Below are positions 44,701 to 58,238 of a stretch of DNA of 64,000 nt, piece by piece. The stretch lies in NCBI GenBank assembly GCA_021521415.1, contig JAIQDT010014339.1, forward strand, positions 1-64,000, written 5' to 3'. A model generated the notes under the pieces. That model was given only the letters and a program-made list of their open reading frames with translations, was not told the origin of the DNA and made no database searches. The position numbers and the translations under genes are program-made. Source of the DNA: Bidens hawaiensis. Taxonomy: Eukaryota > Streptophyta > Magnoliopsida > Asterales > Asteraceae. Every line of letters begins with the position of its first letter. Position 1 is the stretch's first letter.

Positions 44701-45581
44701 TAGAGTTTTTTACCAACCTAGTGTACTTGGTAAAATTATTTACCAATATAGTGTAGTTTTAAACTTATTTACCAAATTAGTTATTTTAATGGGACCCACA
44801 CCCTTCTACCCACTTCATCTTCTTCAATCAATTCACCCTTTATCTCAATGTACACTCTTTCTATCTAGACCACCACCCCAACTTTAATGTTCTTACCAAT
44901 ATCCAGCAGCCACCGATACCTCCGCTGGAAATACATGATGCCATGGTGGAAAGATTAATAAATAACAAACCCTAACAACAATCCATCATCATCATCATCA
45001 TCATCATCATCTTCTTCTTGCTCCACCACCGATCAACGCACTTCGTCAATGGTCTCGGTCAACTCTCCGTTCAGTCACCATCTACGGCGTCTCCCTCTGC
45101 CGCTAACACATCTCTCCATCTCTCCCGAATCACAAGAATCACTCTATGTCATCGATCTCAACCCACTTCACCGTATCAAGTACATTCTCACTGGCGTAAA
45201 CCACCGTCACCGGACTCCACCAACTCACCGAGTTAACTCGGCTCATTCTCTACCCTGTACTCGTCACCGGATTCATCCCGTCGCAAATCACTCACCAACA
45301 ACCACCTCGCCGGCACTATTCCGGCGTCATTATCGAAGATCAAAACCCTCCACACTTTAAATCTCAGCCACAACAACCTCGTCGGAGTAATCCCGCCAAC
45401 GTTCACCTTAACCTTATCGGAGCTAAAAGTGTATAGAGGGAGAAAATGTGGTTAGAGATTTAGTGGGAAGATTGAAGTGGGTGGTGGGTCCCATTAAAAA
45501 TACCTATTTTGGTAGATAAGTTTAAAACTATACTATATTGGTAAATAATTTTACCAAATACACTAGTTTGGTAAAAAATTC
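44701..45581. mobile_element. Pack-MULE-like element with captured LRR gene fragment
   Basis: Inverted repeats of about 95 bp (44703-44800 against 45481-45581, around 85-90 % identical by eye) start GAGTTTTTTACC and GAATTTTTTACC. A 9-bp flank TGAAACTAA / TGAAACAAC is an imperfect candidate duplication. Long terminal inverted repeats around non-transposon coding sequence describe a Pack-MULE. In the plus frame through 45270-45410 the interior reads LTNNHLAG, IPASLSKIKTLHTLNLSHNN, a leucine-rich repeat, apparently a fragment of a host LRR gene. A CAT microsatellite is at 44983-45010. No transposase is coded. Confidence 0.6.
45270..45415 (+). pseudogene. captured LRR gene fragment
   Basis: About two leucine-rich repeats with consensus LxxLxLSxNNLxGxIP lie inside the Mutator-like element. 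Reading frames before and after are disrupted. The parent gene would be a plant extracellular LRR protein, which cannot be named from this fragment. Confidence 0.55.
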
Positions 45582-46170
45582 TGAAACAACATGACATGCC
45601 ATGCATTATTATTTTTAGACCTTTCTTCTTTCATTAAACTTACTATTTTGTGTCTTCTTCCGTATATGGTTCTCCTTGACAACAAACGAGAGAAGGTGAT
45701 TCCGCCGATTGAAGAATGTACAATGCAAACAAACAATATTAAACAGCAATGGATGTTTCCATAGGAAATGAAATGAATCGACATAAAAGAACAATCCATG
45801 TGATAATTTTGAAAAATTGATTTCGTGTGTAATATTGAAAACACAAACGCATAAGGTACTAAACGCAACTTACAAGCACACATGGTGATGCATATCAACA
45901 AAGTGTGTCATCAAAACCTATCATTACACTTCGAAACCATAATCATGACCGTAAAATACACATATAAATTTAAAGTAGCTATAATAACACATGATAATAA
46001 ATTCAAAACTAAAGTACATATAATCTAAAATTCAAAATATTCAAAACGAGAAGTCAACAATACCCATAATAGTATGGGCTAAAAACAATAGTAAGACCTA
46101 TTGGGTTTAATTAATTCGTAAATTTATTATTTATAGTTTTGACACAAATTAAAAAGAATAGTTATTTATA
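45582..46170. other. intergenic DNA
   Basis: AT-rich; the minus-strand open frame at 45563-45901 has no recognisable domain and crosses the Mutator-like terminus, so it is not called as a gene. Confidence 0.5.
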
Positions 46171-49100
46171 TCTAACTATACTATTAAAGCAATAAGCTTT
46201 AAGTCCATATATCCTCTTCTTATTGGTTGATTCTCATACTTTCCATGTATATCAATACCTTCTCTAATTTCTAAGTTAATAAAATAAATCAATAATATAT
46301 TAAATTAAGATTCATCAATGCTATTAAATTATTATCTTTCCTTTTTTCTTTAATCTTTAATTTTTCATTTTAAATACTTAAATAATAATGTAATAATGTA
46401 ATATTTTAATATTACATTTAGCTAAAAGTGTAAATTTAGATTAATTAAATAAGAAGACAAAATATTCTAATTAATGTAATATTTTAAAATCATAGCTATA
46501 GTTTGAATACGAAATATTCAAAATTTCTTTTTGAAAATTTTATTATTTTTGGTTGATTTCATTCACCACCTTTGTTATTTTTTGGTTGATTTCATTCACC
46601 ACCTGTGTTAATTTTATAGATAATATATAATAAATAATTTAATTAATGATTTGCTATTTCATCAATAGAAGAGATTACGGATAATATTAATATATATATG
46701 TATATATATATAGAGAGAGAGAGATTACCGATTTAAAATATTATAATTCTGTTAAAATATTATATTATTTAAATTAAAATTTTCAAATTCGTAAGGAAAT
46801 TATGAAATGATGACCCATTTTATTAAGGAAAGGTTTAATTACGGATTTGTAAATTTGTAAATTTGATATTCCCCCCTTCCTATTTGAATTAATTATTGTC
46901 TAAATTATGGTCTAAATTTGAATGTAAATTTTATTTAATTAACAATCATTAAGTTTTACTATAATTACGTTAGTTGACCCATTGACCCACTGATTTAATT
47001 ACAATCATTTACTTTTAAGAATTAAAATACAAATTCATTGACTCATTATTGTTTAACAATAACAATTGAGTTACAAATCCATTGTTGACCCATTCACCCA
47101 TTCACTTATTGTTGTTAACATTGACTTAGAATTACGATTTACTAGTTAACAATTGAGTTACACGTATATAACAAAATTAGTAACTTTTTATTTTCACACC
47201 TTATATGAATTACAATACATACTATATAATTAGTAACTTACATTTTTACATTATGTAACATTGCATTTTACAAAACTACCATTACATAAAATGAAAACAT
47301 TTGGAAATATATTATTTGTATTTCGAATCTAATTATGTAACATTGCATATTATTTGAAAATCCATTATTTACGATATCAATTCTATTCCTTCTTACTATA
47401 ATATTTTTGAAAATTTTTGAAATTTTTTAAATTTATGTTTCTAATCAATTACATTTATACCTTCCTTCTATGATTTACTCTACCCTAATTCATTTCGTAT
47501 AAATATGTAAATTTGATAGGCTAATTCTTACACCATCAAAGCCTCTTTAGTAAAAACGTGTAGCTTTGTGCCAAGGTTTTTAGTTTTTGTTGTTTATATA
47601 TCTTCCATTTTCATATTTCATTTTTGAGGCTTAAAAGTGTTATTGTTATTTAATTTTAAGTTTTTTGAGTTTTTGTTAAATTTTTCTAGCAAGATGGAGT
47701 CAACAAATATCACCATGTTGAACCAACTCGATGTTTTTAACAGTGGGTGTATCCTAAAGGTCCGTATTTTGAAACTTTGATCATCAGATAAATGTGACGA
47801 AGTTAAATTATTCAATGAAATAATATATAGATTATCATATATAGATTAATTTTGACCTTTATGTGACTATTTGTTAATACATAAATACATTAGCTATTTA
47901 ATTAATCACAACCCATTTATGATTGCAAGAATAAATAAATATAAAATTACCAAGACAGAAAGTTATAAATATTTAAATTATGATCATTAAGGATATCTTG
48001 ATTTAAGGGAATGGTTTAATAATATCATTTAAAGAAGTTTGACCACTATTTATTTTTCCAACTATTACTTGGTAGTCAAATGATTTAATAATCACATCAA
48101 TTGGGATCATTCAGTTTCGATTCTTCAAGGACATATATATAACTCACCAATCATCTCTCTAAAGTAAAGTTAATCCTAATTTCAATATGGCTGCTCAAAA
48201 TCCAATTAATTCTACAGTCGTTGTTCTCCCTAAGGTATTAGGTTTGTGAATACTGTCTCTATTGTTTGTTAATCTAAATTTTTATTTATTTACGATTTTA
48301 ATTGGTTGATTGTGTTTCATGCAGGATTTTGATTCCGATCTTTGTATTCACTGTTTGATCATCATGGTAAGGTTTGATTTTTATTCGTTTATTGATGTTA
48401 TCTACCTAAATATTTGATTTTTAGGGTTTTAGAATTTATTTACAATGGTGTTAAAATTGTTCTTTGTGTTGATTGTATTTGTTTTTTTGCAAGCCTATCG
48501 TTCCCGAAATGTACAATCTTATTCCTCTTTGGTATTGTTTGTTAAATTAATGACTAAGTGCACGTTTATTGTTTGTGAAATTAATGATTTAGTGCAAGTT
48601 TACTCAGTCATGCCAAAAGTATCAAATTCTTAACCAGGATACTTTGATAGTATTGACCAAAATGAACATGAGTAGGCTAAATAGTTTGTTGAGAACTAAA
48701 ATAATATGAAACGTTGATAAAGTTTTATCAGTGTAACTTTTATTATTATGAACAAAACCATTTTATTAGTTTATTTAATCATTATTATCTATTTTAGATA
48801 TTCTTGCAACCATATATAATTTAGGACTTGTAATTATGGCTGCAGTTGGAAGTACTAGCCCATATATAAAAGCAAGTATATCATTCTTAGATTTCATATT
48901 TTTTATGCATTTCTAAGTGTTCATGCATTTTGTTTTGAAGACAAAGGGTTTACAACATTCTCATATATCTAAAATTTAATTTTAATAATAAAGTTTATTA
49001 TGTTGACCAATAATTATTGATTTAACAATAACTATACTTTCGATATATGTGAAGCTCTTTGAATTTAAGTTTTTGCATTTGATTTTGACCAATAATTATA

Positions 49101-51549
49101 TCTTAAATGAAACTTTAATTATATAATATTTTCTTTTATAAAAAATTAGACTTTCTATATACATGTAAATCCTTTTAAATTTAAGTCTTTTCAAATCATT
49201 TTGAAACTTTTAATATGTTTTTTCATACATATTAGTCAACTTCATTTTCATATTGTTTTGTTTTGGATTATTGTCATTTTCATATTCTTAAATGTCAAAA
49301 AGAAACCATCACCTCATTATACAAACCCTAAAATAAATGGTTAATATTCAAGTTTTGTTCTCTATTGTTTACTAAAACAATTGCAAAACATACTCTACAT
49401 TGTTATATTTAGAATGCTTACTTTTAAGATGCATGTTTGACATTTTTTAAAATGATTTTAGAATAATTTATTTTTTAGAAAATTAGGCTCTTTACCTTTC
49501 CATAATTCTTAACACAAGTTAACCATTTTTTATTCAAACAAATTTCTAAACAATTAATATGGTTTCCTTATTTATCAAAATCAAATACTTATTTTGTATT
49601 AATTATATTTAATTAAGTTTTGACATTTCCTTAAAATAGGTATTCAAGTTGTTTTTCTTAATTCATATTTATTTTAAGATAAGTAGTTAGGGAGTAACAT
49701 CTATTCATTTTTAATTTTCCTGTTTAAATAATTACTTTGCAAATTTTTTCATGTAAATATGTTTGTTTGTTTTGTTTATTCTTGCAGGTTGTGGTATGGG
49801 TTATTACGTATAGACTGCGTTTTTATTTTCAATTAAGTATTGTATTTTAATAAATAATGGTGAATTTTAGTAATGATTTTGTAAAATGTACATGTAACCA
49901 AATTTGAATTCTTACTCTTTTAGTTTATTGAGTGATCATAACAAAAACATAAAATGATGGCTTGTCATTTCGTCCAAGACAATGGTTCAATGTTTACTTT
50001 TGTTTAGCTTGGTCTATGTTTGATACGTTAATAATTTTATGAACAGATCATGTTTATGGTTAGGTTGCATCACACCATTCATGACATAAATTTTCTACTA
50101 TGATAAAACAATTTATTCCGACCAATTTATGTAAAACAATTCGTTGCATTTCTTCAATATAAATATATATTGAAGAATTGTCTAGGTAATATAGGATGAA
50201 CCTAACCATGTAATTACTTTTAGTGCACTTTGAGGCTAACAATGACAAAAGCTATAAAGAATTGTCCATCAGAATGTACGTATTTGTTTGATTTCCGATA
50301 TCTAAAATATATCATTTTTTGCAAGAGTCATATGAGTTTCTCAAAAGATCATTAAAGGCAGCCATTGGTTCAATTAAAACTATTGCAACCAGTCATATTT
50401 GGAAAATAGAGTTTTGGCATGCTTTTGTTTATGTAATTAAACCAATAGTTATATAAGTTTGTTTTTTGCCTTTTCCTTTTTCTTCTTTTGTGTATACTTT
50501 AATTTAGTTAACTATTTAATATAATTTGCTTTAACAAATTACCGTTTTATTTATTTTCTAATTTAATTTGATTTGATTTGTTGCTTCCAAAATTTGAAAT
50601 GAGTTTCCCTATTTTTCTTGCTCAAAATATATTATGTTGACTTAATAATTAAATTTAAAAAATTAAATTATCATATTATTATATGAGTAACAAGGTATCT
50701 CATTATGATCATAAATATTAGATAATTAATTTAGCACAATCACATTTTATTAGCTTTTTAATTTTACTTGTTTTTTTTTATTTTGTGTTGAGTTTCCTAA
50801 TTTTTCTTAATCACAATTTATTATGTTGACTTAGTAATTCAAATCTCGGAAGTTTGAAATTAGTTAAATCCTATATTTTAGTTATATGTTTAACTAAAAT
50901 ATATAACTACATTAATTTTCTTAATGCGAATTCTTCAAACATTCTTTTTTTTTGAAAGTCAAATACACAGGTAATAATTTATTTTTGACTCATCACCGGT
51001 GTATACGCGGCCATCTGATTCTTATTATATTCGACTATTGGCCTTGACGAACATATTTACGCGAGCTATGTGGATTCAATGTAGTGGTTGGAAAGTACAA
51101 ATGCGTTGGAGACTTGGAGATAATTGTTGATAAATTTAATTCCAAAGTAAGTATTATCTATCTAATAGATAAGTCAAACATTGATGTTAAAGTCAAACTT
51201 TGTTACTTCAAAAATTAAAACAAAACAAAATGCCTAATATATATGCTTTTACAATAAGAAACTTTGCATTTAATGGTGATACCATATATTCATCACTTAC
51301 AGTAGTTTTACTACAAATTACTTTTCTATTTTTAGGGAGTATAGTTTTATAAACTAATAACTAAATTTATTACGGGCGAGGTCATTTCAAAAGACTCTTT
51401 GATTTAAATATAGTTAACTTATGTATAGTTTAAAAAGAAATATATATTTAAGAAATATTGTGTATAGCATATGTTGTGGTTTTAAATTACACATGTTTGT
51501 TATACGATTTTTTATTTCCACCCGTGTCGTACACGGGTTAATAACCTAG
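46171..51549 (+). mobile_element. large non-autonomous Helitron, 5379 bp
   Basis: The 5' end TCTAACTATACTATTAAAGC begins right after an A. The 3' end has a perfect 7-bp hairpin CCCGTGT-CGT-ACACGGG (51521-51537), then 12 bases ending in CTAG (51546-51549), followed by T. This is the textbook Helitron layout (5' TC, 3' hairpin plus CTRR, insertion between A and T). The interior is AT-rich and codes no Rep/helicase, so the element would depend on another copy. It may hold gene fragments: an ATG at 48187 begins a short exon-like stretch followed by good donor and acceptor sites (about 48187-48362). Confidence 0.7.
51521..51549 (+). terminator. Helitron 3' hairpin and CTAG end
   Basis: A 7-bp perfect stem with a 3-base loop, 12 bases before the terminal CTAG. 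This structure signals the end of strand transfer in Helitron rolling-circle transposition. Confidence 0.75.
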
Positions 51550-54521
51550 TATATGTATATATAATTTGAATTCAAATTTCGAATCGAATCGAATAAAATA
51601 TCATAAATTCATATTTGATTCTTATTCAATTTTTATATTCGAACACGAATCGAATTGAATTCGAATTTTTTAAAACCGAATTCGAATCTTAATAATCAAA
51701 TTTGAATTTAATCGAATTTCGAATGTTTCAAATTCAAATCGAAATCTGAACACCCCTAACCTACACCTCAACAAACACACACACACACACACACTTCCCT
51801 TTCATCTCTTCATTTCGAATTCATCAAGGAATGGATTTAAGCTTGTATAAGTGCACTTTAACATCGAGCAACAAGAATATCCAAGGATCAAGCCGGGTCA
51901 AGATTCAAGCCTAAACCAAATCTCGTTCAAGGTGCGATTATAATGTAAAGGTGTTCATCTGTGGTTAGAATACCTTGGAAATTGGTAGGGTATTAGATCG
52001 GGTCCTTAGGAATCGTAAAAATAAAAACTTGGTTATAAAAGTGTGTATAAATAGTAAAATATAGTTGCTGTCTTAGGAGGTTTAACTATATAAAAGAGTT
52101 ATATACATAAGAAATCTGATGCATCAAGAAGTGGTAGCAGAGTGGTTAAGGCTGAGAGGATAGAACCCAAGGTCCCGATATCGAAGCCCGGATCCGCAAT
52201 TAATTTTTGCAAGTTGTTGGACCTCACTGAGCATGCCCAATGCGATTGCGATTTGTGTTGGCTCAAGATGCGATTGCCAAACTAATATGCGATTGCAAGC
52301 CCATATGCGTTCTAGCCCCCTTTCCTTTAAAACATTTTTGGGATGTGTCCATACTCATAAGTAAAAATGTTAATATACTTGCTTTAATTTGCAAAGTATA
52401 TGTGACAACGTTATATATATTTTTATATATTAAATGTATGTGTGTATGATTATGATAGGGTGTTAGACCCTTATAATATCTGTAAATTTTATTGTGGCTG
52501 ACTTGCAGACCTTTCTATTACCTATGAATGTTTGGATGGTAGACCCTTAAAATATATGTGAATGAATATGTACTAAGTACGATAAAGAAGTTTAGATGTA
52601 AGTGGTATGTAAGTGTGTATGTATGTAAAGATTGTTAGGTTAAGTATGGAATGTGTATCTCCGGATACTTATGTGAAAGAATGTGAATGTATTATATGTG
52701 GCTTATTAAACTAGAACTCACACAACGTAACTAACTTTTAGTATGCACCTAGACAAATAAGATGAAACAACTGGTTTAAGAGAGACATGACAATGAAAGC
52801 AGGTCTAACACTTGAGGAATGAAGATCTTATGATGTTTTATATTATGTTTGAATGATTAAAGACATGTTAGGAAGGTTTGTTTAAATCAAGATTTGAAAA
52901 ATTATGTAATGAACGGTTGAAGTTCTAATATTTCGCGAAAAGTTTTAATTAACTATCATATTGAGAACTATGTTAATGAGTACCCGGGTTCGGGTTCTTA
53001 CAGCTAGGCGATCAGAGTTTATGCAACTGGTGCTATGCGGTCGGAGTTTTTTTTTACATTCTATTTAAAAAAATTGATTTGCGACCATAGTCTTAGCGAT
53101 AGCAATAGGTTATTATTAATTAAACAGAGCACGTGACTTGTTCATACCACACGTTTACAAACTGATTTTAAAAACACTGGATTTAGCATCGATTAATACA
53201 CCTAGGATCGTTAAATTAAGATGAAAGTGAGTAAAGTATTTATTGATTATGTGTATAAACACCATCAATTTACAACATACTGTTATTAACGTACCTTCGT
53301 CTACAACAGTTTGTTTATTTATGAGATGTCAACTAACTGTATGCATAATTGATTGTGAGATTCTTAGTTAGGTTTATCGATTGTGATTTTGTGGCTTAAG
53401 TGATAGAAATTCCTTTGTTTTTTCATTCATATCAATCGTTCACCGAATGTTTGATGAGATGTCCAAGTGATATTATGAATTATAAAGTGCATGAAAGAAA
53501 CTTGAATTAAAAATAACGTTTTTAGGTTAATTTAGGTAGAATCAGAAAATACCCTTGAAGTTTGTTTTCATCATTTGTAGATCGGTTATGAATAACTTAC
53601 CACTCAAGATTTTTCATGATAATCACTCACTCAAACTTTTGATTTATTTGGAGACTTCTAATAATTCTTGTTTTGAGACATAAATATTTTTGAAGTATAA
53701 TTCTTAAAGTTTTGAAGGTGGATAGTATCCAAAAGCATTGGTTTGGAATGGCGTGGTACACCGATTAAAATTGGATGTATGAAAGGATTGATAGTGACGG
53801 ATTAGGCGCTATATTGAAAGATAGCAACTGATCGTCGTGGTGGGACTGATGAAACCCTAGCAGATCGATAGATAGCATTCAATTGGAAAAGGGGAGAATG
53901 ATTGATTAGGCGCTATATTGAGAGATATGTTGGAAGGGGGGTCAATCTTTTATTTGATTTTAAGATGATATGCGTACATGACACATTAGATTATTTTTTT
54001 AATTTATAACATTACTTTAATGACACATAAAAATAAGTGTTATAAATCTTCTAATTATTAGAAAATGTGACTTTGTATTCATGATACGTACATTTTGCGC
54101 GTCATAAATCACCATGCTTCATTGTACATATGTTATCAAAGCTTTTTTTTTTCTAGTAGTGCTATATGAAATGAAACGTAAAAAAAACTTTTTTTTTAAC
54201 AATTAGTTTTCATTTTTCATCATTTTTACCTTTTATGGTTAAATTTTTACCACCACACCACGAATGGTGGGGTAAATTCAGGTTATTTGTGTCAGTTTTT
54301 ATTCTCGTAAAAAAATCACTAAATGGTATAGTGTTGGAAGAAACATCATTAAGAGTCAACACGTGTCGGATTAAAAGAACTTATGACTAGCAAAATAAAA
54401 CCATCACCAACTCCTTTCAAATATAAAAAGGCTTTTAAGTTACATCAAGAATATATTCCAGATGAAGTGCTTATTCATCAACTTTTGGCACCATAGTAAT
54501 ATCCAATGATCACATTCATCA
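51550..54521. other. intergenic DNA
   Basis: Bases 51560-51740 are rich in diverged GAATTCGAA-like words. A CA microsatellite lies at 51776-51794. At 52130-52190 TAGCAGAGTGG and ATCGAAGCC resemble polymerase III A and B boxes, possibly a decayed tRNA-derived SINE. Near 53800-53940 GATTAGGCGCTATATTGA occurs twice. No gene was recognised. Confidence 0.45.
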
Positions 54522-55913
54522 CTAATTTAACTTTAAACGTTTATACATTGTAGTGACATGACCACAACTCTTCTTCAAAGGAGGTCCACATAGCCCTTCA
54601 TTCCCCTCAAAGGACAACTCAGTAAATGGTTGATCAAACCTTTGAATCCTTCCAGACAAATGATTATAAGAGACATTTAGAAATGAAAGCATAGTAAGAT
54701 TTGTAAGCTCCTCAGGGATGCTCCCACTTAACTTGTTAACCGAAAGATCCAACGATTGCAAGTCTTTAAAGTGTCCAATCAACGGTATTGGACCGGTAAG
54801 TGCATTGCCTGATAAGTTAAGATCACGCATGGAAGTCGCATTTCGTATAGACTCGGGAATCCCTCCAACCAGCTTGTTGTTGGCGATCGAAAAGAATAAG
54901 GTTGATTTAAGGACATTGCCAAAGTTAACAGGAATACTATATTTGAAGTTGTTGTTGGAGTAATCCAGAATATAAACTCTTCTTGGAGGGACCGGGATAT
55001 CGCCTTCGAGTTGGTTAGAATTTAGATCAAGAACATCAAGTAGAAAGGGAAAAGTGTAGGGTTTTTGGAGACTTGTAAACTTATTATGTGACATGTTTAG
55101 AAACCGAAGATACCCGTTGCCAAGCTCCCATATCCAATTAGGTATTTCACCACTTAGTTGATTATCTGAAAGATCCAACATCAACATCTTTATTTGGTTC
55201 TTCAAATCAGGAATCTTGTTCAGCTTGCATGAAGCTAGCATGATTGAGTTTACTTTAGAGAGTAACGAAAAGTTTGGACTTACAATGACCTCAAGATTAT
55301 TATAGGAAAGGTCAAGAGAATAAAGATCAGTTAACTTTGCAAACTTGTCTAGCTCCACCCTGCCACTGAACTTATTAGAAGAAAGAGTTAGAGTCGAAAG
55401 GGATGCGAGTTTGAAGATGCAACTAGGTATTTGTCCTTCGAATCCGTTGTTACTAAGATCAAGATTGCGTAGTCTTGATGGATAAGACGAAACGTCTATA
55501 ACATGACCGGATAACTTGTTGTAAGATAAGTCTAAGTACTCAAGTGATGGCAAGGTTAACAAAGACTTGGGTATGCTTCCGGTTAAGGAGTTGTAACCCA
55601 TATTAAGATAATCGAGACTAGTGAACCCTTCCCAGTGAGAAGGAATCAGACCGCGTATGCTTTCTCGGCTAAGAACAATTTGTGTGACATGACCAGCTTT
55701 GTCACAAGTCACACCATCCCAGTCACAACATTGGACACTTTGGTTCCATCCAACCAGTTTGGTTGAGAGTGAAGGGTCAAAGGTAAGGTTGTTTTTCAAC
55801 TCTAGTAGCAAGGCTTTCTGATCATCTAGACATGGGGTTAATCCTGTTATCCCATAAAAGAATGATAGAAAAAGAATTAGCTGGCAGGAGGAGGATGTGA
55901 TTTTAAAAATCAT
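54522..55913 (-). CDS. short receptor-like LRR protein without membrane anchor
   Basis: A single-exon 463-residue protein of the plant LRR receptor-like type. Features: signal peptide (about 1-24), cysteine-paired N-terminal cap with CLDDQKALLLELKN and CCDWDGVTC, about a dozen LxLSxNxLxGxIP repeats from about 85 to 420, and a C-terminal cap with NEGLCGPPLKKSC. It then ends in a short basic tail (YKRLKLN). Full-size receptor-like proteins of this family have some 20-30 repeats plus acidic, transmembrane and short cytoplasmic regions. Here many repeats and the anchor are missing, so the product would be secreted or the gene is a shortened copy. Minus-sense TATATATA is at 55960-55967, about 50 bp before the ATG. 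Ligand unknown. Confidence 0.85.
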   Translation of the reverse strand: MIFKITSSSCQLILFLSFFYGITGLTPCLDDQKALLLELKNNLTFDPSLSTKLVGWNQSVQCCDWDGVTCDKAGHVTQIVLSRESIRGLIPSHWEGFTSLDYLNMGYNSLTGSIPKSLLTLPSLEYLDLSYNKLSGHVIDVSSYPSRLRNLDLSNNGFEGQIPSCIFKLASLSTLTLSSNKFSGRVELDKFAKLTDLYSLDLSYNNLEVIVSPNFSLLSKVNSIMLASCKLNKIPDLKNQIKMLMLDLSDNQLSGEIPNWIWELGNGYLRFLNMSHNKFTSLQKPYTFPFLLDVLDLNSNQLEGDIPVPPRRVYILDYSNNNFKYSIPVNFGNVLKSTLFFSIANNKLVGGIPESIRNATSMRDLNLSGNALTGPIPLIGHFKDLQSLDLSVNKLSGSIPEELTNLTMLSFLNVSYNHLSGRIQRFDQPFTELSFEGNEGLCGPPLKKSCGHVTTMYKRLKLN

Positions 55914-55959
55914 TTAATTGGATTGGATGTATGATTAAACTAGGGAATTCTTTGTACCT

Positions 55960-55967
55960 TATATATA
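55960..55967 (-). promoter_or_regulatory. TATA box of LRR protein gene
   Basis: TATATATA about 50 bp upstream of the ATG at 55913, on the minus strand. Confidence 0.55.
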
Positions 55968-57017
55968 GACAGATAATGAGATAAACCATGTTGATGTAGT
56001 TTTTTAATATTCATGAAAATAAAATTGGTTTGTTCATGTGAACACATGTGGTCCAACTTTGACTCTATTGCATATGAACTATGATGATCTAGACACCGTC
56101 CTTCCATTTATACTTAATTTATATTTTAAACATTTCGTTATATTTTAATATTTTATCATGTGTTTAAAGTTAAAATATTTAAATCTACACGTTTTAGAAA
56201 TTTGATCACATAATTAATAGAAGCACCAAAAGAAAACAGGTGTTGCGGCAAGTTTACTAGCAAAAGTCAAAAAAATTTGTATCTTGGTTTTATAAAAGTT
56301 GACCACTTCTAAACGTGTTTTGAATTTAACTCTATGTTAAAATTTATATAATTCAAAATGCACGATCTGCAACATTTTATTAGTGGTGAAAGTGTCACCT
56401 TAGCACTTCAAATTTGTGTAGTGTGCCTCGTGATAGTGGTATCGAACCCCACATCCCACATACATAAAATCACTAGCTTAAAACACTTAATCGTAGGCAA
56501 TTTCACAAATTTAATATAACAAAAAATAATAATGAAGGTGACCAGTCTTTAATTTATTTTATATAAATGGTATGAACAACACGTGCTAAATCTCATATCG
56601 TGATAAAATATCAAGAAAGAAAAATATGAAATTGTAATTTAGTTGATCGATGTACTAGCTAATGAATACAATTAACTAATTAACCATTTAACAAGTTAAG
56701 TGTAATTTCACTAACTACTGAAAACATGGTATGTACATGTATTGCAAGTCAATATGAAACAATTTATATTTTATATTTTTTTGTTTTTATGTATTTGTTT
56801 AATGGGATGGATGGGTTTGTTTTGGGGTAGCTAGATTAAGTTCTACTTAACGGCTTCACGTTTGGGCTTTGTCCTCACGCCCCCTGGGTTAGGCTTCGTG
56901 TTCCATATACTCTGATTTGTCCTATGTACCTAAAGAAGATTCATTTGCTCGCAGAACAACTTGTGGGTTAATAGGTGAGGATCTTTGCCCGATTTTGGTA
57001 TCTTGGATAGTATAAAG

Positions 57018-57053
<36 letters not shown>

Positions 57054-58230
57054 TGTAATTAACACCCTCTTTCATTTCTCTCTCAAATGCTTTGTCTTCA
57101 GTCTTTCGCTTCTCATTACTGGTCTAGTTTGGTGATTCATAATGTCGTTGAATATTTCGTTCGTCAAGTTGTAGTGTTTGTTTGTATCAGATCGATCGTC
57201 ATGTACGTTGATGATCTTGTTTAGTATTTTAGACAATTTATAGTGTTTGTTCTTCCTTTTGACTTGTTTTCTTGAGTCTGGGTTTTAAATCATTCGTTGT
57301 GGTTTTCTATAGTGCTTGATTACCATATATTGACACTAATTAACTCTAGTTTGTACTCTGTTTGTTTGTTACTTGAGGTTAGATGCATTATGATTAAGCA
57401 TATATGCACCACCAATACGTATATAAAAGGTCGTTCAATAACATATCAAATTCATGTCTAAGTAGAGAATTCAAATAATTACGTACATAAGTATGAATGT
57501 GTGTGAGTATTGAGAGAGTTATCTAATTGCAAAATTCACTATTTTTTCTCTTATTATATTTTTGACATGCATGTATTTCTTACGATTCCATACTTAAATT
57601 TTTACTTGTTTGTGTTCATATACATACTAAAAAATTTCAAAGAATGAAGAGAAAAATAATTTTTATATCAATTTTGGAATTGCATAAGAGTATAACCTCC
57701 ACACTACATCAAATCAGAGTAAAATATCTAACATCTTACCTTTTATTTGTAAAAGGTGTTAATATAAACACACTCTAAATTTTGTATTATTGATAAATCA
57801 GTATATAGGTTCATGAAAACCTAAATATAGGTGAAAATGATAAGATTTATGTGTGGTATGTAGATGGTGCATCATGCATATGGCTGTCCAAGTTGCTCGT
57901 TGTTCTTGGAAAATGCTCGCTTAATTTCGACTCGTTTGAAAATGAGTTGGTTGGCTTGGTTCGGTTTAAAAACCAGCCAAGCATGAGCAAAGCGTCGCTT
58001 GGTTAGGTTTGCTCAAATTATTTCTACTTCACTATTTATACACACACACAACTTTTTTTAGGTTTTTAAATTTCCCTTTAATGTTGACTCTAAAGTTTAA
58101 TTTTAAACCATAGCCGCTTATTTATGTATATTTTCTTATTAACTTTGAGTTTTAGATATTTTAGTGTTGGAAGTCATGAATTAACGACATTATGGATTTT
58201 AGAATTTTAAAATTGAAAACTTTATATGAA
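55968..58230. other. intergenic DNA
   Basis: AT-rich. A GA microsatellite of 30 bases is at 57021-57050. Around 57890-58010 words such as GGCTTGGTTCGGTTT and AACCAGCCAAGC belong to an older repeat that the hAT element interrupts. No gene was seen. Confidence 0.5.
57021..57050. repeat. (GA)15 microsatellite
   Basis: An uninterrupted GA run of 30 bases. Confidence 0.95.
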
Positions 58231-58238
58231 GCCAAGCC

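Noticed and set aside
45563..45901. 112-codon minus-strand ORF
   Set aside because: No recognisable domain, and it crosses the terminus of the Mutator-like element.
52130..52195. Possible tRNA gene
   Set aside because: It has A-box-like and B-box-like words but no acceptor stem or proper anticodon arm that I could fold. At most a decayed tRNA-derived SINE.
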